Notes under the pieces: model-generated
Seen by the model: the letters and a program-made list of their open reading frames with translations, nothing else
What the model was told of the DNA's origin: nothing
Database searches by the model: none
Position numbers and translations under genes: made by a program
Assembly (NCBI RefSeq): GCF_018918125.1
Contig: NZ_JAHLQA010000042.1
Span: forward strand, 1-64,000
DNA: 64,000 nt
Source of the DNA: Blautia sp. MSJ-19
Lineage (GTDB): Bacteria > Bacillota > Clostridia > Lachnospirales > Lachnospiraceae
Direction: 5' to 3'
Shown here: piece by piece, positions 55,428 through 63,856 of the stretch
How positions within the stretch are numbered: position 1 is the stretch's first letter
How the letters are laid out: each line of letters starts with the position of its first letter

Positions 55428-55480
55428 TCAAATGATGATTATGAGTTTTTCTATTAATATTATAGCCGATTGAATCATAA

Positions 55481-56194
55481 TCAACAAGCAGAAGTTAACT
55501 CTGTGAACGTAGAAGTGGATTCTGTCAACAATTCCTTCTTATACTTGTAGAATGTTTTCTTGGAGATTCCGGTCTGCTGAATTGTCTCGATATCGTTCAA
55601 TGATCCCCCGAAGGTCTTGTTATGCTTCAGGATGATCGCTTTAGCAGCAAGAGATTTCTTGGTTGTGAGCTTCGTTCCAGAGACTTGTCCAATCTGTTTA
55701 CCATTAAGCCGGGCGGTCTGCAATCCTTCTTTTGTTCTCTGTCTGAGGTCTTGAACTTCCTTTTCCGATTGTTCGAATGCAAGTCTGATCTGTTCTTTAG
55801 CGAGAGACAGAAGATATTTATTGATACCTTCCAGAATGAAATCCACATTTGTTCCGGTGAGAGTGATCTGCTGCTGCAAAGCATTCTTGTAGGTGTCCGT
55901 ATTTATATGAGGTTCCTTGATGAAAATAAGATTAATGCCACGCAGAAATAATTCCTGATACAGCAAGAAACCTTCTTCTGCATCACGGGACATTCTGCTG
56001 ACAGAATCGAAGATGATCGTATCACCAGACACAACGATCTTCAGGAGCTTGTCAAGTTCTTTTCTGCCTTGGATTTTTGTGCCGGTATATACTTCTGTGA
56101 TGATTTTGGCATCTGGACAAACAGAGAGAATATTTCTGATCTGTCGGTTTATGTTTTGCTTTGGTGTGCTGATTCTGCAATATCCGTAATACAT
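55481..56194 (-). CDS. Serine recombinase (resolvase/invertase type)
   Basis: A 237-residue recombinase. The N-terminal catalytic domain reads YYGYCRISTPKQNINRQIRN with the nucleophilic Ser in RIST, followed by TGTKIQGRKELDKLLKIV and DTIIFDSVSRMSRDAEEGF. A long linking helix (EKEVQDLRQRTKEGLQTARL) leads to a small C-terminal helix-turn-helix near 200-232 (NDIETIQQTGISKKTFYKYK). The size is that of resolvases and invertases rather than large serine integrases. It may resolve multimers or invert DNA; no inverted res sites are evident. Confidence 0.9.
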   Translation of the reverse strand: MYYGYCRISTPKQNINRQIRNILSVCPDAKIITEVYTGTKIQGRKELDKLLKIVVSGDTIIFDSVSRMSRDAEEGFLLYQELFLRGINLIFIKEPHINTDTYKNALQQQITLTGTNVDFILEGINKYLLSLAKEQIRLAFEQSEKEVQDLRQRTKEGLQTARLNGKQIGQVSGTKLTTKKSLAAKAIILKHNKTFGGSLNDIETIQQTGISKKTFYKYKKELLTESTSTFTELTSAC

Positions 56195-56313
56195 TCTGGA
56201 ATCCCTTCTTTAGTAGTAAATCTGACCTGTCGGTGAAAAGTAGTAAATTTTGTGATTCTTGTGAAATAACAAGCGTTTTCCTGAAGTAGTCGTTTTACCG
56301 CTCGTTAGAATAA

Positions 56314-56532
56314 CTACATGCTCAGAAAGACAGTCCTGAATTTTTGCCATCCTCTCCGGTATACCTGACAGCATGGTTCACCGGCAGCAGCTTCCTTTTC
56401 TGTCTGCGTAATGATATGCCTTGCAACTTCCGGTGCTATGCAGAAGTCGGACATAAGAGCAAGAAGATCTTTCTTCCAGTGTGAAGAGATCTCATGAGGT
56501 CTCATATCTTTCTCGATTTTTACTTTTGCCAT
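56314..56532 (-). CDS. Small hypothetical protein
   Basis: A 72-residue frame with a fair ribosome-binding site (AAAGGCGG). Residues 12-50 (HEISSHWKKDLLALMSDFCI then APEVARHII) look like a short helical domain. I do not recognise a family. The C-terminal part looks less protein-like. It is on the minus strand with the next three small genes, spaced as one operon. Confidence 0.5.
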   Translation of the reverse strand: MAKVKIEKDMRPHEISSHWKKDLLALMSDFCIAPEVARHIITQTEKEAAAGEPCCQVYRRGWQKFRTVFLSM

Positions 56533-56617
56533 AATAGAACCGCCTTTCTGAATATGTTCATTTGCTTTGCTGTGAATCCTGCTGCCTTGGAGAATTTGGC
56601 AGCAGGAGAGAAGGACA

Positions 56618-57019
56618 TCAATCCTTCAGTGTAATCTTGTGATCTTTGACGATAAAATGATAATCTTCGTAATGCTGAATGCTTACGACAGCCGTCATGT
56701 TGTTATCAATCAGGTCAACGTGAAGGATACACTGTCCTTTATGCAGATGATACTTGTCAGAAACTTCTTTCTGGAATAAGGCAGCAAGATCATCAGAGAA
56801 TGTGTTGAATCGATCCATATGGAAATTTACATCTTCATCGGGATCATCCGGCACTTCATCATTTGCGAGCAAAAGTTTTCTATGTGTGTCGGCTGCCATG
56901 ACTACAGTGTTATACTGATAAAGCTCATGACCATAAAGTGAGTATGCAGCAACCTGACTTGCTGTACCTGTTTCTACGTTGATGATGTTGCTCTGTGTCC
57001 ATGTGTTTGTATTAGTCAT
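56618..57019 (-). CDS. Hypothetical protein
   Basis: A 133-residue acidic protein with AAGGAG before its ATG. It has balanced composition (SLYGHELYQYNTVVMAADTH, then CILHVDLIDNNMTAVVSIQHY) and looks like a real cytosolic protein. No family recognised. Typical of accessory genes in clostridial elements. Confidence 0.65.
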   Translation of the reverse strand: MTNTNTWTQSNIINVETGTASQVAAYSLYGHELYQYNTVVMAADTHRKLLLANDEVPDDPDEDVNFHMDRFNTFSDDLAALFQKEVSDKYHLHKGQCILHVDLIDNNMTAVVSIQHYEDYHFIVKDHKITLKD

Positions 57020-57137
57020 AATTATGAACTCTCCTTTTTATTTAAGTTTTAATAGATATTTTTATGGTGCAGCTGCCAGTGCGTGTGACAGATGCATCTG
57101 CAATTAAGTTGACTGGGAGTCGCTAACTTTTTGTCTG

Positions 57138-57410
57138 TTACATATGTTCCGAAATGATATTAAGAACATCCTTCCAGTTGTTGAGCTTCTTCAGAGCTGC
57201 CTGTTCGCTTGAGATATCCGGATTGGTAGCTTTCACCATATTGATTGAGAAATCATAAAAAATGTCAACACATTCAATTGGTGTGATGATACCGGCATCT
57301 CTCAGTGCTTCCAGATAACCGTCAACCTCTGAAGCGATAACAACCGGATTCTTGCCACTTTTTATCTCCTGAAGCTTGTTTGCTGTAAATTCCTTAATCT
57401 TTTCATCCAT
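57138..57410 (-). CDS. Small hypothetical protein
   Basis: A 90-residue, mostly helical, acidic protein with a strong AGGAGG site. No family recognised. Same strand and spacing as its neighbours. Confidence 0.62.
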   Translation of the reverse strand: MDEKIKEFTANKLQEIKSGKNPVVIASEVDGYLEALRDAGIITPIECVDIFYDFSINMVKATNPDISSEQAALKKLNNWKDVLNIISEHM

Positions 57411-57466
57411 TGCAATATCCTCCTGTGATTTGAATTATTTATATAAACCTTGTCAGGGTTCATGCT

Positions 57467-57649
57467 TTAGTAGCCAACAAGTACCCAGTGTGCGATCATT
57501 GCAATTGGAGTACCAAAAATCCAGATAAAGGTAATCGTCCATTGAATACAAGCAGATGCTGTATTGCGAAACATCTTTTTTAACGTCTTCCGGTGAGCTT
57601 TGCACCAGTCCTCATATGTCATCATGGTCTCAACTCTTGTCCTGTTCAT
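57467..57649 (-). CDS. Small membrane protein
   Basis: 60 residues from ATG 57649, which has AGGAGGAAAG upstream. A basic N-terminal part (MTYEDWCKAHRKTLKKMFRN) is followed by a hydrophobic segment (IQWTITFIWIFGTPIAMIAH), predicted as one or two membrane spans. Function unknown. Confidence 0.55.
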   Translation of the reverse strand: MNRTRVETMMTYEDWCKAHRKTLKKMFRNTASACIQWTITFIWIFGTPIAMIAHWVLVGY

Positions 57650-57663
57650 GTTCTTTCCTCCTG

Positions 57664-58221
57664 AATAATGAATTGCCAATTAATTCTACTGTTCCTGATG
57701 ATGAACTGTTGGAAGAATATAACATCTATATGAAGTGGTTCCTTGATTTTTATAAATTGAAGTCGGAGTGTGCAGCAGTAAGAAGCGGGAAATATTTTGA
57801 AATCACAGAAGCAATAAAAAATGAATTCGAAAACAGAGCTGAAGACAAAAAGTTTGATGTTAAGAAGGTGAACAAGATTACTATTGGTGCGGAGGATTAT
57901 GCTGATGTTTTAAATTTCGAACCGGATGAAAATGAGAGAAAGATGATTCAAGAAGGATTTAAACGGATTATGTTAATCATGATTTGGGACACTATTCAGA
58001 GAAGATGTACCTCAGATAAGCAATACAAAGTAGAGTTGGATTATGATGAAAAAATTGAACTCATTCGATTTTTTATGATATTGCAGGATGAGTCAAACTG
58101 TGTGGATGAAAAACTTCGTGAGCAAGCCAACGAACTACAAAAACAAATGCATATACAGATGAAACAAGTCGGAGATGATATCATGAATATGGGTAATGCA
58201 GCAGAAACCATTGAACAGTAA
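57664..58221 (+). pseudogene. 3' fragment of an unrecognised gene
   Basis: Coding-like from about residue LNNELPINSTVPDDELLEEY to the stop (about 185 residues: acidic, helical, with LREQANELQKQMHIQMKQVG near the end). No plausible start or ribosome-binding site exists; the frame runs into the antisense of the small membrane gene's start region. This looks like a truncated gene left by rearrangement. Family unknown. Confidence 0.5.
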
Positions 58222-58325
58222 CGCTGCCCCGGGGTACTTACAACTTTACGCAGGAAACTCTTTATATAGGAAGAAAGCCGGTTCGGAAAATCAGAAAAGA
58301 AAATTTTGAGTTTATAAAATCAGGA

Positions 58326-58356
58326 GAGAGCAGATCAGATGTCTGCCCTCTTTTTT
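58326..58356 (+). terminator. Terminator after the gene fragment
   Basis: GAGAGCAGA pairs with TCTGCCCTC with one mismatch, followed by six T. Confidence 0.75.
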
Positions 58357-58840
58357 AGTATTCACCGATATCAAATAATTCGTCAAAGGTTATGTGAAGA
58401 TTCGGAAACATGACCATCTGCAATTCTTCTTTGTTGGCTGAAGTTACGGTTTTGTACAGATACGGATAACTTTCACCATCGTCTTTGAAGTCAAAAAGAT
58501 AAATCTCAACCTGTTTTTTTCGCCAGTCAACGATCCAGTATTCGGATACACCGACCTTGCAGTAGATGTTCATTTTTTCGTGCCGGTCGTAATCTTCTGT
58601 GGCATTTGACAAAACTTCCATAACGAAACGTGGGATTCCGGTGAAAGATACATTCTTACGATCTCTGAGGTTACAGATGATTGATACATCCGGGATAACG
58701 ACTTTATCATCGTTTTCATGCCATTCATACTGAACGCTGTCACCGAAAACACGGCACAGGCTATCTTTTATCTGGCTGCCAATCTTAATAACGAAGTTGT
58801 TGATGACCATGGAGTGTTCCAGAGGTAATGCAATATTCAA
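58355..58840 (-). CDS. Uma2-family (DUF820) putative endonuclease, copy B
   Basis: A 161-residue member of the same PD-(D/E)XK-fold family as 54870 but clearly divergent. It has VVIPDVSIICNLRDRK (catalytic Asp strand), RFVMEVLSNATEDYDRHEK and SEYWIVDWRKKQVEIYLF. It is slightly shorter at the N-terminus. The two copies flank the serine recombinase and small-gene block. Confidence 0.85.
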   Translation of the reverse strand: MNIALPLEHSMVINNFVIKIGSQIKDSLCRVFGDSVQYEWHENDDKVVIPDVSIICNLRDRKNVSFTGIPRFVMEVLSNATEDYDRHEKMNIYCKVGVSEYWIVDWRKKQVEIYLFDFKDDGESYPYLYKTVTSANKEELQMVMFPNLHITFDELFDIGEY

Positions 58841-58945
58841 ATAGGATGCACCTCCTTCTTTGATTCCATTATAAATGATAGAAAAATCATGTCAAGAAAG
58901 TCTTTTACATCCAACATGTATTTTGCAGACCTATTGGCTAAGACA

Positions 58946-60549
58946 CCAAGAGGAATACAGATAAAGTTGAGAATGCTGATGTGACAGGTAAACTTACTGA
59001 TACCGGTATGGCTGTTATGGGATTGCATGGTCAGAACTATAACACTTATATGGCACAGGCAAATCAGTATGCTGAAGAGATCAAGAAGCTGAATGCTGAG
59101 ATTGCGAAAGATCCAAATAATACCAAACTTATTGACCGTAGAAAAGAGCTGCTTGAAGCTCAGAGAGATAACATCAAATCTGCGGAAGATGAGAAACAGT
59201 CGATGGCTGATCTTATTGAGGAAGGCATCAACAGGCAGATTGATGCTCTTGGAAATCTGATTGATGAGTATGAAGATTCTATAGATTCTGCAAAGGATTT
59301 ATATGATTATCAGAAGAAAGTCAAAGATCAGACTGAAGAGATATCCAAGATCCAGAAACAGCTGAATGCTTATTCTGGTGATGATTCTGAAGAGTCAAAA
59401 GCTACTGTCCAGAAACTTAAAGAAGATCTGAAGGATGCACAGGAAGAATTACAGGATACTCAATATGACAGATATATTTCTGAACAGAAGAAACTCCTGA
59501 GCGATCTTTCTGATACGTATAAAGAAACTCTGAATACAAGACTGGATAATGTGGATGCTCTTGTGCAGCAGATGATTGATGATTCAAATGCCAATAAGGA
59601 AAGCATCAATCAGACTTTACAGACTGAAGCGACAAAAGTTGGAGCCACTTTATCAGATGCAATGAAAAATATCTGGGGAACCACAGGAACTGTTCTTGGT
59701 ACTGCTGATAACAAAGGCAGCATCCTTGGTCAGGTAACAAGTGTTAATGAAGTGCTTAATGCTATCAATACCAAAGTTCAGGCAATGCAGACAAACAGTG
59801 ATAAGCAGTCCACTCAGGTTAATAACGATGCTAAAAAAGACACTGATCTCCCGCAGGAAAAGAAAAATACCGGAAATACCAACAGTCAGCAAACTAAAAC
59901 CAATACCGGAAGCAAACAGGGTAACGGTAAAGTTGAAGTTGGTGACAAGGTTACTTTTGTAAGTGGTTCTTATACCGGAAACTCTTCCGGTGGAGGTGGA
60001 GCCGGAAGTCAGAACAGAGGTAAGAAAGTATATGTTACCAAGATCGAGAAAGGTGCTAAGAAGCCATATCATATCTCTACTGGTAAGAAACTTGGTTCCG
60101 GCGACTTAGGATGGGTTACAAAAGCCCAGCTGAAAGGTTATAAGACAGGCGGTCTGGTTGATTATACCGGACTTGCTCAGTTGGATGGTACTCCAAGCAA
60201 ACCGGAGCTTGTGTTGAATTCTGTGGATACTGAAAACTTCTTAAAGCTGAGAGATGCATTGAGGGATGGATTCGATTTTACACCGAATATGAATACATCC
60301 ATGTTTGCGAATACTGCTTTTGATGGTATTGCTAATCAGATAAAACAGCTTCAGGGTGCAACAGTCAAACAGAATGTTCAGGTGACTGCAAACTATGAGT
60401 TCAATATTCCAATCGACCATGTGGAGAACTACGAAGACTTTATGAATCAGCTGAAGAAAGATGATAAATTCGAAAAGATGATACAGTCTATGACAACTGA
60501 TCGTCTGGCAGGTGGAAGCAAGCTTGCGAAGAATAAATTTAATTGGTGA
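58946..60549 (+). pseudogene. Phage tail tape-measure protein, C-terminal fragment
   Basis: About 520 residues from GTG 58981 (the reading frame opens after a stop at about 58946). It is rich in coiled coil (DYQKKVKDQTEEISKIQKQL, LKEDLKDAQEELQDTQYDRY), then a Thr/Asn/Gln-rich linker and a GGLVDYTGLAQLDGTPSKPE segment typical of the C-terminus of phage and plasmid tape-measure proteins. The hydrophobic middle and N-terminal part are missing, and no tail genes surround it. Relic of a larger prophage. Confidence 0.75.
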
Positions 60550-60555
60550 TGTTAC

Positions 60556-60584
60556 AGGGGTGTCTGTTTTGGACATCCCTTTTT
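60556..60584 (+). terminator. Terminator after the tape-measure fragment
   Basis: AGGGGTGTC (60556-60564) pairs with GGACATCCCT (60571-60580), then T's. Confidence 0.8.
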
Positions 60585-60606
60585 ATATAAATTTGGAGGA
60601 AAAGGA

Positions 60607-60903
60607 ATGCAGATACGAAATAAGAGAATATCAGGTGACAGCAGAAAAGATATTGTACAGCAGCTGCGAGAAGAAAATATTGCACTGAAGAAAGAAAATC
60701 AGAGACTGATGCAGGAACGGGAGGTTGACAAAGAGATTGTGAGGATATCCCGGAAAACGATTCAGGATTATCAGGAACTGCTGAAAGAAGCCCGGAAGTT
60801 AAAGAAAAACCTTGATAACAGGATTCAGGAAGCTACACGGATGCAGCAGGAACACAAGAAGAAATTTGATGAACTGATCCAGACAATGACAAAAGGTATC
60901 TGA
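60607..60903 (+). CDS. Small coiled-coil protein
   Basis: A 98-residue, highly charged protein with a strong GGAGG site. It is almost entirely heptad-patterned (VQQLREENIALKKENQRLMQ, then KEARKLKKNLDNRIQEATRM). Unknown function; probably phage-derived. Confidence 0.65.
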   Translation: MQIRNKRISGDSRKDIVQQLREENIALKKENQRLMQEREVDKEIVRISRKTIQDYQELLKEARKLKKNLDNRIQEATRMQQEHKKKFDELIQTMTKGI

Positions 60904-61000
60904 GACAACCGATAAAAACTGAATATGATACATCATGAGGGAGTGCTGTGTATGGCACTCCTATTTTAATGAAAAATAAGGAAGATAAGGAGATTTTCAT

Positions 61001-61705
61001 ATGAGCAAAAAGAGAATGAAGAAAACCACAAGAAGAGAAGAATACAAAGAGAAATTCAATGAGCAGATGCAGGTGTTTAATTACATCATGCAGGATGGTG
61101 AGCAGATCGTTCAGTGCAAAGCACCATACCCGGAGTATTGGTTTATCTCGAATAAAGGTTATCTGTTTTCAGTATATGCAGGAAAACTCAGAATACTGAA
61201 AGCAAACCATAGATATATAGGAACGATGAATAAGAATGGAGTCAGAACCGGTCAAGACTGGTATTACGAACATGCCATTGAGGGAGCGTATAACAAGCAT
61301 ATTCCAATGCACAAGATCATGAGTGAACATTTTGGAAAAAATGAGTTTGGTTCTGAAGAAACTGAAGTACATCACATCAGGAAGAATCTACGATACAAAC
61401 CGAATGATGGAAAGGTGTGTAACCGGGCTGAGAATTTACAGCTGCTGCCAAAAGAAATCCATAAGGAATTGACACGGTATGCAAGCAAGACGAATGCGGA
61501 ACTGGATAAAGAACTGGAACAGAAAGTTAAAGAAGCAGACTGTCCGATGTATGCATATACACCAGAAATGCTCGAAGCTGTTATTAAGTGGAACATACAG
61601 AATTGTATTGCAAATGGATTGCAGCCGGTGATCTACATGACCTCGATAACAGATGATGCAGCTGAGATTGAAGCGGAAGCACATCCATTGAAGTTTGAGA
61701 AATGA
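61001..61705 (+). CDS. HNH endonuclease-like protein
   Basis: A 234-residue protein with an HNH motif near residues 124-150: EVHHIRKNLRYKPNDGKVCN then RAENLQLLPKEIH. The region before it (YWFISNKGYLFSVYAGKLRI, HKIMSEHFGKNEFG) resembles the NUMOD-type strands found in phage HNH enzymes. AAGGAG precedes the ATG. Likely a phage or homing-type nuclease. Confidence 0.8.
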   Translation: MSKKRMKKTTRREEYKEKFNEQMQVFNYIMQDGEQIVQCKAPYPEYWFISNKGYLFSVYAGKLRILKANHRYIGTMNKNGVRTGQDWYYEHAIEGAYNKHIPMHKIMSEHFGKNEFGSEETEVHHIRKNLRYKPNDGKVCNRAENLQLLPKEIHKELTRYASKTNAELDKELEQKVKEADCPMYAYTPEMLEAVIKWNIQNCIANGLQPVIYMTSITDDAAEIEAEAHPLKFEK

Positions 61706-61893
61706 TGAAAATTGCTTGAGTTGTGATGGGTGAAATTTCACCTGATCAGATGTAAAGGATGATATAACCGGTAATGCAGCCTGAAAAGTGAAGAATGTAG
61801 TTACCAGAAAACCATTATAAATGTTGGATTTTTTAGGGAGTAAAATTTCACTCCCTTAGATTTTTGATTGAAATGTATAAAAAGATGCAGGAG

Positions 61894-61919
61894 TGACACC
61901 CTGTTTCGGGGTGTCATTT
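61894..61919 (+). terminator. Weak terminator before the integrase
   Basis: TGACACCC (61894-61901) and GGGTGTCA (61909-61916) with a short T-run. Lies in a 240-base gap with nothing else clear. Confidence 0.55.
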
Positions 61920-61945
61920 CTGTAAAATTGGAATAACAGGAATAA

Positions 61946-63232
61946 GTGAAGAAAAATGATAAGAGCGTTAAAAATGTAGTCCGGGGGACAAAAGAACTTA
62001 AGGCAGAAGAAATCTTGAAATATCTTGAAGAGAGTGGTAAGGTTAATCTGTCAGATGTACAGGATGCTATTGAAATGAAGGAGAGACGAAAACTTTTAGA
62101 CAAGCATCCTTATAAAATCACGCAGGGTAAGGATGGTAAGTGGAGAACATACGTTAAGGACAACAGTAAAGAAAGTGGATACAGATTAATTAAGAAATCC
62201 ACCAGAGAAAAATTGGATGATGCATTAGTTGAATATTACAAAATAGAAGAAAAAGCTGAGACAGAAAAAGTAGTCACACTTGATAAGATGTACTGGCGGT
62301 GGCGAGAAGTACAAGATTGCTTGGTAGTTGACAACACAGTATATAAGTATACTACTGATTACAATAGATTCTTCAAAGATAAAACATTTATGCAAATTCC
62401 AATAGAAGAAATTACAACAGATATGTTGAAGCTGTTTTTTCATGATATGATTGTGGATAATGGCTTGAGTAAGGGAGCTTTTAAAAAGGCATATGGATAT
62501 ATTGATAACACATTCCAGAAAGCATTTCGAGAAAAAGTAATCCCTGAAAATCCAATGGTATATCTTTTGAGAAAACAATTTTATGGATATTGTGAAGAAA
62601 TTGATAAACCATTGTCAAAACAAGTGTATACAGATGAAGAAGTTGAAATGATTACACAATGGCTACATAAACAATATGAAGAAAATCCTTCTTACATACC
62701 GCATTATGCTGTGGAGCTTGCGAGTTTAACAGGAATGCGAGTAGGGGAAATTGTAGCTTTGAAGTGGGAAGATATCCATAATGAAAAAGGATACTTTATA
62801 ATACAAAGATCAGAAAAGTTTGATAGAATAACAAAAGAATATTTTATTGATAAAACGAAAAATAAAAAGGTAAGAAATTTTCCACTGGATGAAAAAATAA
62901 CGGCATTATTTACAAAGGTAAAAAAGGCTGAGTTTGCAAAAGGGTATTTGTGTGAGTGGATTTTCGCCAATGAAGAGGGCAGGATTCATGCTCCGGTTGT
63001 TTCATCTTGCATTAAAAATAAATGCAAACAGTTAAGAATCCCAGACAGAGGAATACATGCATTTAGAAAAACGTTTAATTCCAATATGAGATGTGCAGGG
63101 GTATCAGAAGTAGTTGCTGCTTCGTTATTGGGACATTCACCAGATGTGAATAAGAAGTATTACACATTTGATACGACATCGTTAGAGGATAAAACCAAAA
63201 TCGTGAAAGATGCACATGCTCGTCTTGGGTAA
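61946..63232 (+). CDS. int: Tyrosine integrase of the element
   Basis: A 428-residue phage/ICE-type site-specific recombinase. It has an N-terminal arm-binding domain of the Tn916/AP2-like type (HPYKITQGKDGKWRTYVKDN, residues ~50-100), a core-binding SAM-like domain (MYWRWREVQDCLVVDNTVYK), and the catalytic domain with Arg in TGMRVGEIVALKWEDIH. HAFRKTFNSNMRCAG carries the H-x-x-R, and GHSPDVNKKYYTF carries the Tyr nucleophile. It begins with GTG (AGGA upstream). It ends 80 bases before attR, the usual position for tRNA-targeting elements. Confidence 0.95.
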   Translation: MKKNDKSVKNVVRGTKELKAEEILKYLEESGKVNLSDVQDAIEMKERRKLLDKHPYKITQGKDGKWRTYVKDNSKESGYRLIKKSTREKLDDALVEYYKIEEKAETEKVVTLDKMYWRWREVQDCLVVDNTVYKYTTDYNRFFKDKTFMQIPIEEITTDMLKLFFHDMIVDNGLSKGAFKKAYGYIDNTFQKAFREKVIPENPMVYLLRKQFYGYCEEIDKPLSKQVYTDEEVEMITQWLHKQYEENPSYIPHYAVELASLTGMRVGEIVALKWEDIHNEKGYFIIQRSEKFDRITKEYFIDKTKNKKVRNFPLDEKITALFTKVKKAEFAKGYLCEWIFANEEGRIHAPVVSSCIKNKCKQLRIPDRGIHAFRKTFNSNMRCAGVSEVVAASLLGHSPDVNKKYYTFDTTSLEDKTKIVKDAHARLG

Positions 63233-63236
63233 AACT

Positions 63237-63258
63237 ATTACCTTTTATATTACCTTTT
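63237..63258 (+). repeat. Putative integrase arm-type sites, right
   Basis: CTATTACCTTTT-like units with ATTACCTTTT at 63237-63246 and 63249-63258 (12-bp period), the same sequence and spacing as the left pair at 51456/51468. Confidence 0.65.
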
Positions 63259-63312
63259 TGAAATGATGTGTAGAAAAACCAGTAAAATCAATACATTGTG
63301 GAAACATTTGAA

Positions 63313-63360
63313 GGCCGTGAGGTCGCAGGTTCAAATCCTGTTGCCCCGACTGAGATACTA
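63313..63360. other. attR of the integrated element
   Basis: 48 bp identical to attL, containing the tRNA-Pro 3' half (to 63349) without its 5' half. Not a functional tRNA gene. Confidence 0.92.
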
Positions 63361-63436
63361 TGTTGCTGTTTATGATATTTACAGTAAATTGATCAGAATA
63401 CATTACAGATCATAGAGTAAAGAGATAAATTTGCTC

Positions 63437-63465
63437 TTGACAAGGAGCAGAGGACATGTTAGTCT
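63437..63465 (+). promoter_or_regulatory. leuA T-box promoter
   Basis: TTGACA (63437-63442) about 17 bp from TAGTCT (63460-63465), upstream of the T-box stem I. Confidence 0.6.
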
Positions 63466-63485
63466 TTACTCATCGACAAAATATG

Positions 63486-63809
63486 CAAAATGCTTTGATG
63501 AGGAATAGTACATGAGGACTGGAGCACAGAGAATTGCCGGGTGGTGTGAGGCAGTGGAAAGAAGTCATGGAACTCGCCTTGGAGCATCTGTCCGAACGTT
63601 GCAGGAGCAGCCAGTAGGCGCAGACGGTATCCACCGTTATATGGAGAGGATATAAGGATTTCGCAGGACATGATAGCACATATAGAATGTATCATAAGGA
63701 AGTTCCGTATCCCATGAGTGTATGAACCGTTCATAAATAAGAGTGGTACCGCGAAGACAGTTGTCTTTCGTCTCTTACAGTAGTCTGTAGAGATGAGAGA
63801 TTTTTTTTT
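63486..63809 (+). ncRNA. T-box leader, leucine specifier
   Basis: Stem I landmarks (AGTAC, then GCCGGGTGGTGTGAGGC) and the specifier region GGAACTCGCC, with CTC (leucine) at 63573-63575. The T-box sequence GAGTGGTACCGCG (63741-63753) is present. It ends in a terminator whose stem (CGTCTCTTACAG / CTGTAGAGATGAG) is followed by nine T (63801-63809). Uncharged tRNA-Leu should bind and switch to read-through. It controls leuA. Confidence 0.95.
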
Positions 63810-63856
63810 GTCCTGAACCGGACGAAGATACTTTTGGAGAAAGTGGAGGAATGATC

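Larger units (their letters stand above)
51356..63360. mobile_element. Integrative element (degenerate prophage-like) in tRNA-Pro, ~12 kb
   Basis: Bounded by exact 48-bp repeats of the tRNA-Pro 3' half. It encodes a tyrosine integrase next to attR, a serine resolvase, two Uma2 proteins, an HNH protein, a tape-measure fragment and several small unknown genes. A c-di-GMP-controlled pair of exported proteins lies at the left end. No capsid, terminase, portal, conjugation or replication genes are seen, so it is a reduced or satellite element. The integrase and both att sites look intact, so excision may still be possible. Confidence 0.9.

Noticed and set aside
58886-58981. Short frame starting MSRKSFTSNMYFADLLAKTP upstream of the tape-measure fragment
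   Set aside because: About 32 codons with no ribosome-binding site; most likely junction debris from deletion.
63313-63349. Second tRNA-Pro gene
   Set aside because: Only the 3' half is present; the 5' acceptor and D-arm are missing. It is the attR duplicate.
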